From an uncultured Lachnospiraceae bacterium (GTDB taxonomy: Bacteria > Bacillota > Clostridia > Lachnospirales > Lachnospiraceae), in contig CAJUIO010000034.1 in assembly GCA_910586025.1 (NCBI GenBank), forward strand, positions 1 through 17,575: a DNA stretch of 17,575 bases. Reading direction: 5' to 3'. Shown one piece after another: positions 1-6,845 of this stretch (the first letter of the stretch is position 1; each line of letters opens with the position of its first letter). The notes beneath the pieces were generated by a model. That model had not been told where the DNA came from. It saw only the letters and a program-made list of their open reading frames with translations, and did not search any database. The position numbers and the translations under genes are program-made.

Positions 1-20
1 TAATATCTTTTTTCTTTCAT
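1..20 (-). CDS. possible start of next lantibiotic-cluster gene (partial)
   Basis: On the minus strand an ATG at 18-20 opens a frame reading M-K-E-K-R-Y before the window ends. It is preceded by AAGG six bases upstream, a weak but usable ribosome binding site, and lies 115 bases after the lanM stop codon on the same strand. Genes that follow lanM are most often lanT (a C39 peptidase-ABC transporter) or other exporters, and a basic N-terminus of this kind would suit one, but six residues cannot identify a gene. A GTG at 46-48 in another frame is also open to the edge but lacks a properly spaced binding site. Confidence 0.3.
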
Positions 21-135
21 TCGTATCCTTATTCCCTCTTTTCTCCACCTCCGCTCTTAACAAATTTCAAACCCTATGTGTAGATTCATTTGATAGCAAC
101 ATTCTAACACACCAGATTTATTTTACTTAAAATTG

Positions 136-2826
136 TCACAAATCGCCCGTTTTTGTCAGCAAATGATCCGCAAGCATCAGACACCCAAGCCCAATTCCCG
201 CAAGTCCCAGCATCAGTCCAAAATCCACCTTTTCGACCGGCATCAGAATTCCCTTCCGTCCAAGCAGTCTCCTTACCTCCCGTTCAAATATGTGCGCAAG
301 ATCCGTTCTCTCCCCCAAGTCCTTCTGGCAGGCTTTCAGCAGCAGCAGATTCCCCATATTTCCATGACACAGGCACATGCTCTTCCTCAATCCCGTGCCC
401 TGCATGATCTCCTCCGCTCTTTCCAGAACGCAGTCAGTAAAGCGGCTGTACCGATCGCCGGTATGCTTTCTCAATTCCAGATAGGAATACAGGATCCCCA
501 GGTCTCCATGACACCAGGAGGGCAGCTCCCGCCTTTGCTCTGATTCACTTCCCCCGGAAAGACGCTCCCGAAAAAGTGCGTTCTCCCTGGCAAGAAGCCC
601 CGTGAGAATCCTCTCATATTCCGAATTTTCCCCGCAATATCCGCTCAGCCTTCCATAACATCGGATCAGACCGCTGTTTCCATGGGCGATCCCCATTTCC
701 TCCGTTTTTTTTAATGCTCTGAGAAAAAGCTCCGTCTCCTGCGCATATTCCAGATAGACAGTCTCACCTGTCAGATCAAACAGACCACAAAGCGCAATCA
801 CCGCCCCGGCATTTCCATACATGAGATCATATGCCTCGTCCCCGTGTGCCAGCTTCCTGACAATCTCCGCATGCTTTCCGGCATATAACAGATACCTGGA
901 GTTTCCCGTCATCCCATACAGCCGCTGATAAGCGTACAGAACGGAGGCCTCCCCGCAAAACAATCCCGTATAAGAGGATTGCGTCTTCCTTTTTCCTGAC
1001 AGCACATCCTCCGTATAGGAAAACAATCTCCTCTCGACCGCTTCGCACAGCCCGCCATATTTTCCGTATGCCAGCTTTGCCGCCCTCATGAAAAGAATGA
1101 TTCCCGCAAGTCCTCCGTACAGATAATAATCCGGCCTGCCTATTGCGACATCCGTTCCCTTCCTGTCGGAATATTCCAGCCCCGCCCATAAGGCTTCTGT
1201 CCGCTCCTCATTCCAAAAGGCCCGCTCCGCAATAGAATCCGCTATCCTTTCCGCCATCTCCGCCCAGTCCCATACCGCATCGTCGGTTGTTCCAAAAGGA
1301 TATGAGCTGTCAATAAGATCCTTTTCTCTGATCCCGCCAAGCTTCAAAGATATTCGGATCAGCCCTTCCTGCCGCTTCCTGTCACTGCCATTCATGGCCC
1401 GCTTTCTTCTTAGAACGGCCTCCCGGACCGTCTCCCTGAAATATCCCTTCATTTCTTCTCCCGAGGAAGAGTACAGCGATCTGCCGTCCGCATAACGGTA
1501 AAAATAGGGAATATCTCCTTTTTCCAGATCTTCCGTCTCATATTGTTTTTCCGGCCCTTCCGGACACATCCTGTCAATAAACACTTTTCGCTCCCCTTCT
1601 TTTGACAGCAGGGAAGGGTGAAAGGACGCATCCAGAACAGACCGGTAAAACTGTGTTCCATGGATAAGACACCGGCTCGCCACGTCAGGCCCTAATACCC
1701 CTGTCATCTCCTCCTCCCGCATCCTTTGGAGGTATTCATATGCAAAGTCAAATCCCCGCAGCAGATCATCCAGATATTCCTCTAAATTCATAGCTTTCCG
1801 CGGACGGTTTTCTCCCTTCTCCATCAGAGGCCTCTCGTAGACAATCCTCAGACCGCCGTCACTCTCCCGGATCACGGGAACCTCTCTCTTTGCCCGCTCT
1901 CCTCCTCCCCCTGTCACTGCGGCATATATGTCCGCACTTATCCCCGCAGGAAACAGACTGCTGTCAAGGACAGAGTAAGTCATATCGTCCTCTTCATCCG
2001 TCAGGAAAATATTTTCCAGATCAATGAAAACAGGATATGCGCCATACGCAATCAGATTCTGATAATGCAGATCATGGCTCCCAAAGAGATAACTGATTCC
2101 GGCCTGAATCCCCAATCGTCTGTAAAAGCATCGAATCTCTTCCCCGGATGCGCACTCTCTGTGGGGTACCTTTTTCATCCACCCGTATGCATCACGGCAC
2201 AAACACTTGAGAATACTGCTAAACACATCCTTCTCTCCGCTCATGGCGTATTCGATCCGGTCAGACAGTCCGTAAAATATCCGTTCCGCCTCCAAAGATC
2301 TTGGTTTATAATAAACAGACTTGTCCTGATCAAAGCTCAGCTCTATGACCCCTCTTCCCTGGCAGTGCAGGTCTCCCCTACCAAGCTGTATCCGCTTCAC
2401 TTCACAGAATGGGATTCCGCCAAGCAGCGTTTCTTCTATCTGCGTCTTATCCCGAATCAAACGGTACAGCATCTCCATTACATTCCTCTTCTGGCTCTCA
2501 GCCGCATATTGACACAGACCTTTTAATTCCGGATAAACCCGCAGTACGGATTCTCTGTATTGAGGATCGGAGAGAAATGATTTCTTGTAGTCAGTCAATT
2601 TTTCCCTGACTGTCTCACCCTTCAGCCTCCCTTTCAAATCACATAACCGGAACTCAATGAGCAGAGGCCTGAGGCATATTTCACCTATTACAGAATTAAT
2701 TCCTTCAAGGATTCCTTCTATGTCTAACTTTCTAATGCAACACTGTCCGGCAAGGATTCCGGCAATCTCTCCCCGTGCATCTTTTACAAATTCCTCTGCA
2801 AATGTTTTGAAATAGTCTTTTTCCAT
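136..2826 (-). CDS. lanM: class II lanthipeptide synthetase LanM
   Basis: Bifunctional cytoplasmic enzyme that phosphorylates and eliminates Ser/Thr of a precursor peptide, then adds Cys thiols to form (methyl)lanthionine rings. The N-terminal half is the DUF4135 dehydratase with a kinase-like core: KPR near residue 175, SHDLHYQN at 250-257 and DLEN at 269-272. The C-terminal half is the LanC-like cyclase: YGNAG near 670, AHGNSG with the catalytic-type His at 715, WCHGDLG with zinc ligand Cys772, and CLCHGN with Cys820-His821. No essential residue appears missing. At 896 residues it is somewhat shorter than the usual 950-1100. The start is supported by GGGAG six bases upstream. It follows the candidate precursor gene and a hairpin on the same strand, which makes that peptide its natural substrate. 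No separate promoter was seen for it. Confidence 0.95.
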   Translation of the reverse strand: MEKDYFKTFAEEFVKDARGEIAGILAGQCCIRKLDIEGILEGINSVIGEICLRPLLIEFRLCDLKGRLKGETVREKLTDYKKSFLSDPQYRESVLRVYPELKGLCQYAAESQKRNVMEMLYRLIRDKTQIEETLLGGIPFCEVKRIQLGRGDLHCQGRGVIELSFDQDKSVYYKPRSLEAERIFYGLSDRIEYAMSGEKDVFSSILKCLCRDAYGWMKKVPHRECASGEEIRCFYRRLGIQAGISYLFGSHDLHYQNLIAYGAYPVFIDLENIFLTDEEDDMTYSVLDSSLFPAGISADIYAAVTGGGGERAKREVPVIRESDGGLRIVYERPLMEKGENRPRKAMNLEEYLDDLLRGFDFAYEYLQRMREEEMTGVLGPDVASRCLIHGTQFYRSVLDASFHPSLLSKEGERKVFIDRMCPEGPEKQYETEDLEKGDIPYFYRYADGRSLYSSSGEEMKGYFRETVREAVLRRKRAMNGSDRKRQEGLIRISLKLGGIREKDLIDSSYPFGTTDDAVWDWAEMAERIADSIAERAFWNEERTEALWAGLEYSDRKGTDVAIGRPDYYLYGGLAGIILFMRAAKLAYGKYGGLCEAVERRLFSYTEDVLSGKRKTQSSYTGLFCGEASVLYAYQRLYGMTGNSRYLLYAGKHAEIVRKLAHGDEAYDLMYGNAGAVIALCGLFDLTGETVYLEYAQETELFLRALKKTEEMGIAHGNSGLIRCYGRLSGYCGENSEYERILTGLLARENALFRERLSGGSESEQRRELPSWCHGDLGILYSYLELRKHTGDRYSRFTDCVLERAEEIMQGTGLRKSMCLCHGNMGNLLLLKACQKDLGERTDLAHIFEREVRRLLGRKGILMPVEKVDFGLMLGLAGIGLGCLMLADHLLTKTGDL

Positions 2827-2849
2827 CCTGATCTCCCAGTATGTATTGC

Positions 2850-2873
2850 AAAAAGAGCCGCAAAAAGCGGCTC
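2850..2873 (-). terminator. intrinsic terminator/attenuator between lanA and lanM
   Basis: A perfect 7-bp stem (GAGCCGC/GCGGCTC) with a five-base loop is followed, in the minus-strand direction, by five T residues. It starts seven bases after the precursor stop codon and ends before the lanM ribosome binding site. Such partial terminators are common in lantibiotic operons, where they let the precursor message outnumber the modification-enzyme message. Confidence 0.8.
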
Positions 2874-2879
2874 CCGTGC

Positions 2880-3002
2880 TTAACAGCAGATTATCGTCAG
2901 AAATCTCGTATCAAACGTTATATCTTTTTCCTGTGAATCTCCCAATTCCCTTATCATCTGCTCTTCCCTCTCAAGACTCCCGGCATCTTCCATCAGGCTC
3001 AT
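2880..3002 (-). CDS. lanA: putative lanthipeptide precursor (lanA)
   Basis: A 40-codon frame encodes a peptide with an acidic leader and a C-terminal segment SQEKDITFDTRFLTIICC. The leader end EEQMIRELGD aligns by eye with the ExELxxxLGA pattern of lacticin 481/nukacin-type leaders. The tail has three Thr, one Ser and two terminal Cys, enough for two rings (for example Thr14-Cys17 of the core). The terminal Cys-Cys recalls ruminococcin A and lacticin 481. I chose the ATG at 3000-3002 because GAGAGG lies nine bases upstream. In-frame ATGs at 3009-3011 and 3024-3026 would give 43 or 48 residues but have poorly spaced binding sites. It sits between the sensor kinase and lanM, followed at once by a terminator, the classic place for a precursor. 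A weak extended -10 (TGTTATTCT, 3103-3111) lies in the end of the kinase gene. The identity is inferred from position and composition, not from close similarity. Confidence 0.75.
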   Translation of the reverse strand: MSLMEDAGSLEREEQMIRELGDSQEKDITFDTRFLTIICC

Positions 3003-3092
3003 CCTGATCATCCTCTCTTCTTCCATACTCTCTGTTGCCGGAACCACTCTCCCATCCGGCTTCTCCCTTCCTTTCGTATCATTTCACAGCCT

Positions 3093-4379
3093 TTATCTGT
3101 AAAGAATAACATTCACCCGGAAAACATTATTCTCACATTCATAGGTAAGCACTCCCTCATACTTCTCTATGGCATAGCGCACACTCGCAAGTCCGATTCC
3201 GTGCCTGTCCTCATCTTTTTTGGTGGTGACAAGTTTTCCGTTCACCTCTCTCGTCTCCCCGCCGAAACTGTTCTCAACATTTATCACAATACCCATGGGC
3301 ATCTCTTCCAGCCGAACCCTGATCCTCCGATCCCGGGTGCACTGGCTTGCCTCGATGGCGTTATCCAGAAGATTCCCCAGAATACTGCACCAGTCCCTGT
3401 CACTGACAAAGCAATCCGCCAGCCTGTCTGACATGATCTTCATCCTGATTTGGTTCTGGGATGCCCTTGCCAGCTTCTCTCCCAGCAGCGTATCCACCAC
3501 CACATTGTCTGTCACCGGGCTCTCCTTCACGGCCAGACAGGTCTTTCGCATCTCCTCCACATAGGCCAGAGCTCTGTCCGGCTCCTCTCTCCGCAGGATT
3601 CCCTCCAGAACAATCAGATGATTCCGGATATCATGCACCAGGATATCCCTCTCACGGGAACAGCAAAGGATATTCCGATAGCCCTGCTCTGCCACCGCAG
3701 CCTTTTGCTCCGCTGTACTCCTTTCATCACGCTCCCTCTTCACCACCAAAAAAACGATAATCGTGAAGCTAAGACACATATAAATCACGACAAATAGAAA
3801 AAGGCTTAAAAGCGTAGTAACCGCTTCCGATCTGGTAAAGATAATATCACAGGACCACAGGCTGAAATGCTGAATCACGGGAATCATCCAGACAATTCTC
3901 TTGTTTCCCGCACAGATCTCCTTCAGCTTCTTCCTGTTTCTCCATGCCGCGTACAGCAGTCCCGCCACGATCCCCCTGCTTGACAGAAAGACCACCAGTC
4001 TCTCCGGCATGATAGTCACCTGCATCTCATGGATATACGGAAGCCCGTTACAGCAGACAACCAAGATAAACGAGAACATATCCATTACATAGATACTCTC
4101 ATACAGGATACCAAGGTACAGAAAAGCATCTCTCCATTTCACCTCGTATCTCCACACAAAGAGTGATACGGAAAGCAGGATTTCAAAGAGCAGATACCAT
4201 CTCGAATACATGGTAAAATATCTCTGATACAGCAGGAGCCCTGTGATAATACCCGCACATCCATACCAGAGAATTCTCCCCGCCAGTCCCCGCTTTTTCT
4301 CTCCGCAGAGCCTGTGTCCCATGTAAAAGGGTATGAGACTCTCCCATATACAGACAACCGCCTGCAAAAATACCAGCAT
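3093..4379 (-). CDS. GHKL-family sensor histidine kinase (AgrC-like)
   Basis: Membrane sensor kinase of 428 residues. Residues 1-215 are mostly hydrophobic and give about six membrane segments. A short coiled linker (about 215-240) is followed by the phospho-acceptor motif HDIRNHL with His249, typical of the AgrC/HATPase_c_5 type. The ATPase part has the N box GNLLDNAIEA (335-344) and the G box HGIGLASV (393-400). Kinases of this group usually sense small peptides and phosphorylate a LytTR regulator. Its ATG follows the stop codon of the response regulator directly, with GGGGAGG as binding site inside the regulator's end, so the two are translationally coupled. The lanthipeptide precursor gene comes 90 bases downstream, which makes a peptide from this locus a plausible ligand; this is inference. 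Confidence 0.92.
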   Translation of the reverse strand: MLVFLQAVVCIWESLIPFYMGHRLCGEKKRGLAGRILWYGCAGIITGLLLYQRYFTMYSRWYLLFEILLSVSLFVWRYEVKWRDAFLYLGILYESIYVMDMFSFILVVCCNGLPYIHEMQVTIMPERLVVFLSSRGIVAGLLYAAWRNRKKLKEICAGNKRIVWMIPVIQHFSLWSCDIIFTRSEAVTTLLSLFLFVVIYMCLSFTIIVFLVVKRERDERSTAEQKAAVAEQGYRNILCCSRERDILVHDIRNHLIVLEGILRREEPDRALAYVEEMRKTCLAVKESPVTDNVVVDTLLGEKLARASQNQIRMKIMSDRLADCFVSDRDWCSILGNLLDNAIEASQCTRDRRIRVRLEEMPMGIVINVENSFGGETREVNGKLVTTKKDEDRHGIGLASVRYAIEKYEGVLTYECENNVFRVNVILYR

Positions 4380-5114
4380 CTATGACCTCCCCATAGTTTC
4401 CAGTCTGCGCATGGAGTACATCCCCAGCCGCTCCCGCAGTCTCTGTATATATTCCTTTCCCGCAGGCAGTATGGTTCCGTTGCTCAAAACCACCCTTCCC
4501 TGATCCATGCTGGTCACATGGGTCAGATTGACGATATAACCTCTCTCCACGAATGCGAATTCCTCGTCGCCCAGCGCCTCCATCACCCTCCTTAAGGATA
4601 TCCTCTCCTGCTTTTCCCCCGAAGTCAGGACGAATCTGGCATTCTGACCCTGCTTGTAAATATAGATCAGATCTCTGTAGGCTATCTTCTCATATCTGGA
4701 ATGAGTGGCGATCTGATAAGTCTTTTCCCTGTCTCTCTCCAGCCTTGCCAGTAAGCGCTCCATCATATCGGGTAACTCCTCACAAAGCTCCTCCTTCATG
4801 ATAAAGTCAAAGGCTCCCACCCGATAGCCGTCTCTGACAAATTCCCCGTGGGAGGTCAGATAAATCAGGTATACGGCTCTGTCACGCTCCCGGATCCTTT
4901 GGGCCAGCTCTCTTCCGTCCATCTGCCGCATCTCAATATCGAGAAAACACACATCATATGTCCTGCCCTCCGCATATTCCATGTCAAGCAGCTCAGGATT
5001 CCGAAAGAAATCAATCCGGCAGCATAATTTCCCCGCCCGGAAGCATTCCTCCAGCATCTGCTTCAGTAATTCCAAAAATTCCTCGTCGTCATCCGCCAGC
5101 GCAATCTTTACCAT
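4380..5114 (-). CDS. LytTR-family response regulator
   Basis: Cytoplasmic two-component regulator of 244 residues. The receiver domain (1-120) has the acidic pocket D8-D9-D10, the phosphorylation site Asp59 in VCFLDIE, Thr87/Ser88 and Lys107. The LytTR DNA-binding domain occupies about 135-230 (IAYRDLIYI, FVERGYIVNL, LPAGKEY). The frame stays open upstream to 5228, but the start at 5112-5114 is preferred: it begins the canonical receiver sequence MVKIALADDD and has a run of six G just upstream. It is the first gene of the minus-strand lantibiotic operon, and its partner kinase follows without a gap. LytTR regulators usually bind direct repeats near promoters; candidate repeats lie upstream of this gene itself. 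Confidence 0.93.
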   Translation of the reverse strand: MVKIALADDDEEFLELLKQMLEECFRAGKLCCRIDFFRNPELLDMEYAEGRTYDVCFLDIEMRQMDGRELAQRIRERDRAVYLIYLTSHGEFVRDGYRVGAFDFIMKEELCEELPDMMERLLARLERDREKTYQIATHSRYEKIAYRDLIYIYKQGQNARFVLTSGEKQERISLRRVMEALGDEEFAFVERGYIVNLTHVTSMDQGRVVLSNGTILPAGKEYIQRLRERLGMYSMRRLETMGRS

Positions 5115-5144
5115 GTTCCCCCCTGTCATCAATTTTCCGGTTCC

Positions 5145-5155
5145 GGACAGTGTCC
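5145..5155. repeat. 11-bp palindrome in the regulator leader
   Basis: GGACA-G-TGTCC is a perfect inverted repeat lying between the candidate -10 box and the start codon of the response regulator gene. It would fall just inside the transcript, where a bound repressor could act. No matching regulator is known to me and a site this short can occur by chance. Confidence 0.3.
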
Positions 5156-5167
5156 AGTCTTTTTTTA

Positions 5168-5176
5168 ATTGTAACA
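5168..5176 (-). promoter_or_regulatory. extended -10 promoter of the two-component operon
   Basis: On the minus strand the sequence TGTTACAAT combines a 5/6 match to TATAAT with the upstream TG of an extended -10 element. No good -35 box lies 16-18 bases upstream, as expected for an activator-dependent promoter. It is 53 bases upstream of the chosen start of the response regulator gene. Confidence 0.5.
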
Positions 5177-5198
5177 TATTTGGGGGCGGTTTGTGCGG

Positions 5199-5219
5199 GA
5201 TTGTCTGCAAAATGATTGT
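5199..5219 (-). repeat. direct repeat, possible activator site
   Basis: The hexamer ACAATC (GATTGT on the plus strand, 5199-5204 and 5214-5219) occurs twice with a 15-base step, at and just upstream of where the -35 box of the response regulator promoter should be. LytTR proteins bind direct repeats at such places, but usually about 21 bases apart, so the assignment is tentative. Confidence 0.3.
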
Positions 5220-5305
5220 TTTTGTCACCGGATGTGCCTATGCCTGCAAATGAAAAACAGAAATCCGGGAATACTATCTAACAGAAAACTTAAGGAGGCC
5301 GCATC

Positions 5306-6844
5306 ATGCCCAGAGATTACCTGACCGAATTTCTCCCCGATCTGGAAGAATTCCGGCAAAAAACCATACAGTTCCATAATGGCCAGCTCACTGCCGCCCA
5401 ATACAAGAGCTTTTCCGGAGGCTTTGGCAGCTATGCACAGCGGGGCGGTCAAAAGCACATGCTCCGGCTGCGCATGGCGGGAGGACGGCTCACCAGAGAA
5501 CGCCTCGGCTTTGTCATAGACAGCTGCGAAAAATACGGCATCGACTGGCTGAAAATCACCACCTGCCAGTCCCTCCAGCTCCACGACCTTTCTCCCGACA
5601 TCCTGTGCGGCCTGATGGAGGAAGCATGGCGGGCTGGAATGATCTCAAGAGGAGGGGGCGGCGACTTTCCACGCAATGTAATGGCATCTCCTCTGTCCGG
5701 CGTTCAGCAAGACGAGCTCTTTGACGTGATGCCCTATGCAGAAGCCGCAGGAGAATATCTGATGAATTTCATCAAATCCGTCCGCTTCCCCCGCAAGCTG
5801 AAGGTCTGCTTCTCCAATTCACCTTCAAACGTTACTCATGCCACCTTCCGTGATCTCGGCTTTGTGGCAAAGCCTGACCGAACCTTTGACGTGTATGCCG
5901 CAGGCGGCCTTGGAGTGAAGCCTCTCCTCGGCATCTGTGTCGCCGGCAAGGTGCCTCCGGAGGATATTTTCTGCCATATCAAGGCCATGATAGATACCTT
6001 TGTCACCTACGGCAATTATGAAAACCGAGGAAAGTCCAGATCCCGCTTCCTTCAGGAAACTCTTGGCGCGGACAGACTGGTCAGTGCCTATCAGGACAAG
6101 CTTGACAAAGCGCTGAAAACAGAATTGAAGCTCAAAATACAGGAAAAAACCGTAAATAAACAGGAAGCCGGACAGGCTCCCTTTGACCGCAGGCTCCTTC
6201 CCCAGAAACAGGAGGGCCTCTATTCCGTATTTTATCAGCCTCCGGGAGGATGTCTCTCCTTCCAAAAGGCTCTCCGCCTGTATCAACTTACGAAATCCAT
6301 GGATGACGTGGAAATCCGGCTGACTCCCGGTGAAGGACTGTATGTGATCAATTGCAACGCCAGGGAGGCATGTCTGCTCCTGGAAGAGACCGCGGACGGT
6401 GCCGGGACACTCTTTGAGACCTCAGTGGCCTGCATCGGAGCCGGAATCTGCCAGGTCGGCATCGGCGACTCCCAGGCACTCCTTAACTCCTGCATTCAGG
6501 CCGTCCGACAGGAAAATTTTCCTGACGGGACGCTGCCCCGGATCCATATTTCAGGCTGTCCTTCCTCCTGCGGCACCCACCAGAGCGCCGCCCTGGGATT
6601 CCGGGGCGGCATGAAGCAGACACCTGACGGGCCCAAAAGCGCCTTCGCCGTGTTCGAGGGCGGCTGCTCCCACCAGGGCAGAGAAATCCTTGCGGAAACG
6701 GGAAAATCAATTCTCACCGAGCTGATCCCCGATTTCCTTGTGGAGCTGGGAAAAATGGTTCTCTCTCAAAACACCACCTATGATAAATGGATTTTAACCC
6801 ACCACAGACAGCTGCGGGAGCTGATCGACAAATATGCGGCCTGA
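5306..6844 (+). CDS. siroheme [4Fe-4S] nitrite/sulfite reductase
   Basis: Hemoprotein of 512 residues that reduces sulfite or nitrite by six electrons at a coupled siroheme/4Fe-4S centre. Cluster cysteines are Cys376 and Cys382 (C-x5-C) and Cys418 and Cys422 (C-x3-C, in SGCPSSCG). Substrate-binding basic residues seen in CysI-type enzymes are present: Arg in HMLRLR (51-56), Arg123 in FPRNV, and Lys164/Lys166 in PRKLK. Two ferredoxin-like half domains (about 30-95 and 300-360) alternate with the catalytic halves, and the length fits single-chain ferredoxin-dependent types. AAGGAGG seven bases upstream fixes the start. No flavoprotein, ferredoxin or siroheme synthesis gene is adjacent, so donor and true substrate cannot be told from context. 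No convincing -35/-10 pair was found; TACTAT at 5272-5277 is a lone -10 candidate. Confidence 0.93.
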   Translation: MPRDYLTEFLPDLEEFRQKTIQFHNGQLTAAQYKSFSGGFGSYAQRGGQKHMLRLRMAGGRLTRERLGFVIDSCEKYGIDWLKITTCQSLQLHDLSPDILCGLMEEAWRAGMISRGGGGDFPRNVMASPLSGVQQDELFDVMPYAEAAGEYLMNFIKSVRFPRKLKVCFSNSPSNVTHATFRDLGFVAKPDRTFDVYAAGGLGVKPLLGICVAGKVPPEDIFCHIKAMIDTFVTYGNYENRGKSRSRFLQETLGADRLVSAYQDKLDKALKTELKLKIQEKTVNKQEAGQAPFDRRLLPQKQEGLYSVFYQPPGGCLSFQKALRLYQLTKSMDDVEIRLTPGEGLYVINCNAREACLLLEETADGAGTLFETSVACIGAGICQVGIGDSQALLNSCIQAVRQENFPDGTLPRIHISGCPSSCGTHQSAALGFRGGMKQTPDGPKSAFAVFEGGCSHQGREILAETGKSILTELIPDFLVELGKMVLSQNTTYDKWILTHHRQLRELIDKYAA

Positions 6845-6845
6845 C

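Noticed and set aside
5115..5228. Upstream extension of the response regulator, or a second precursor peptide in this gap
   Set aside because: The added residues precede a canonical receiver start, overlap the promoter, contain no Cys and have no binding site.
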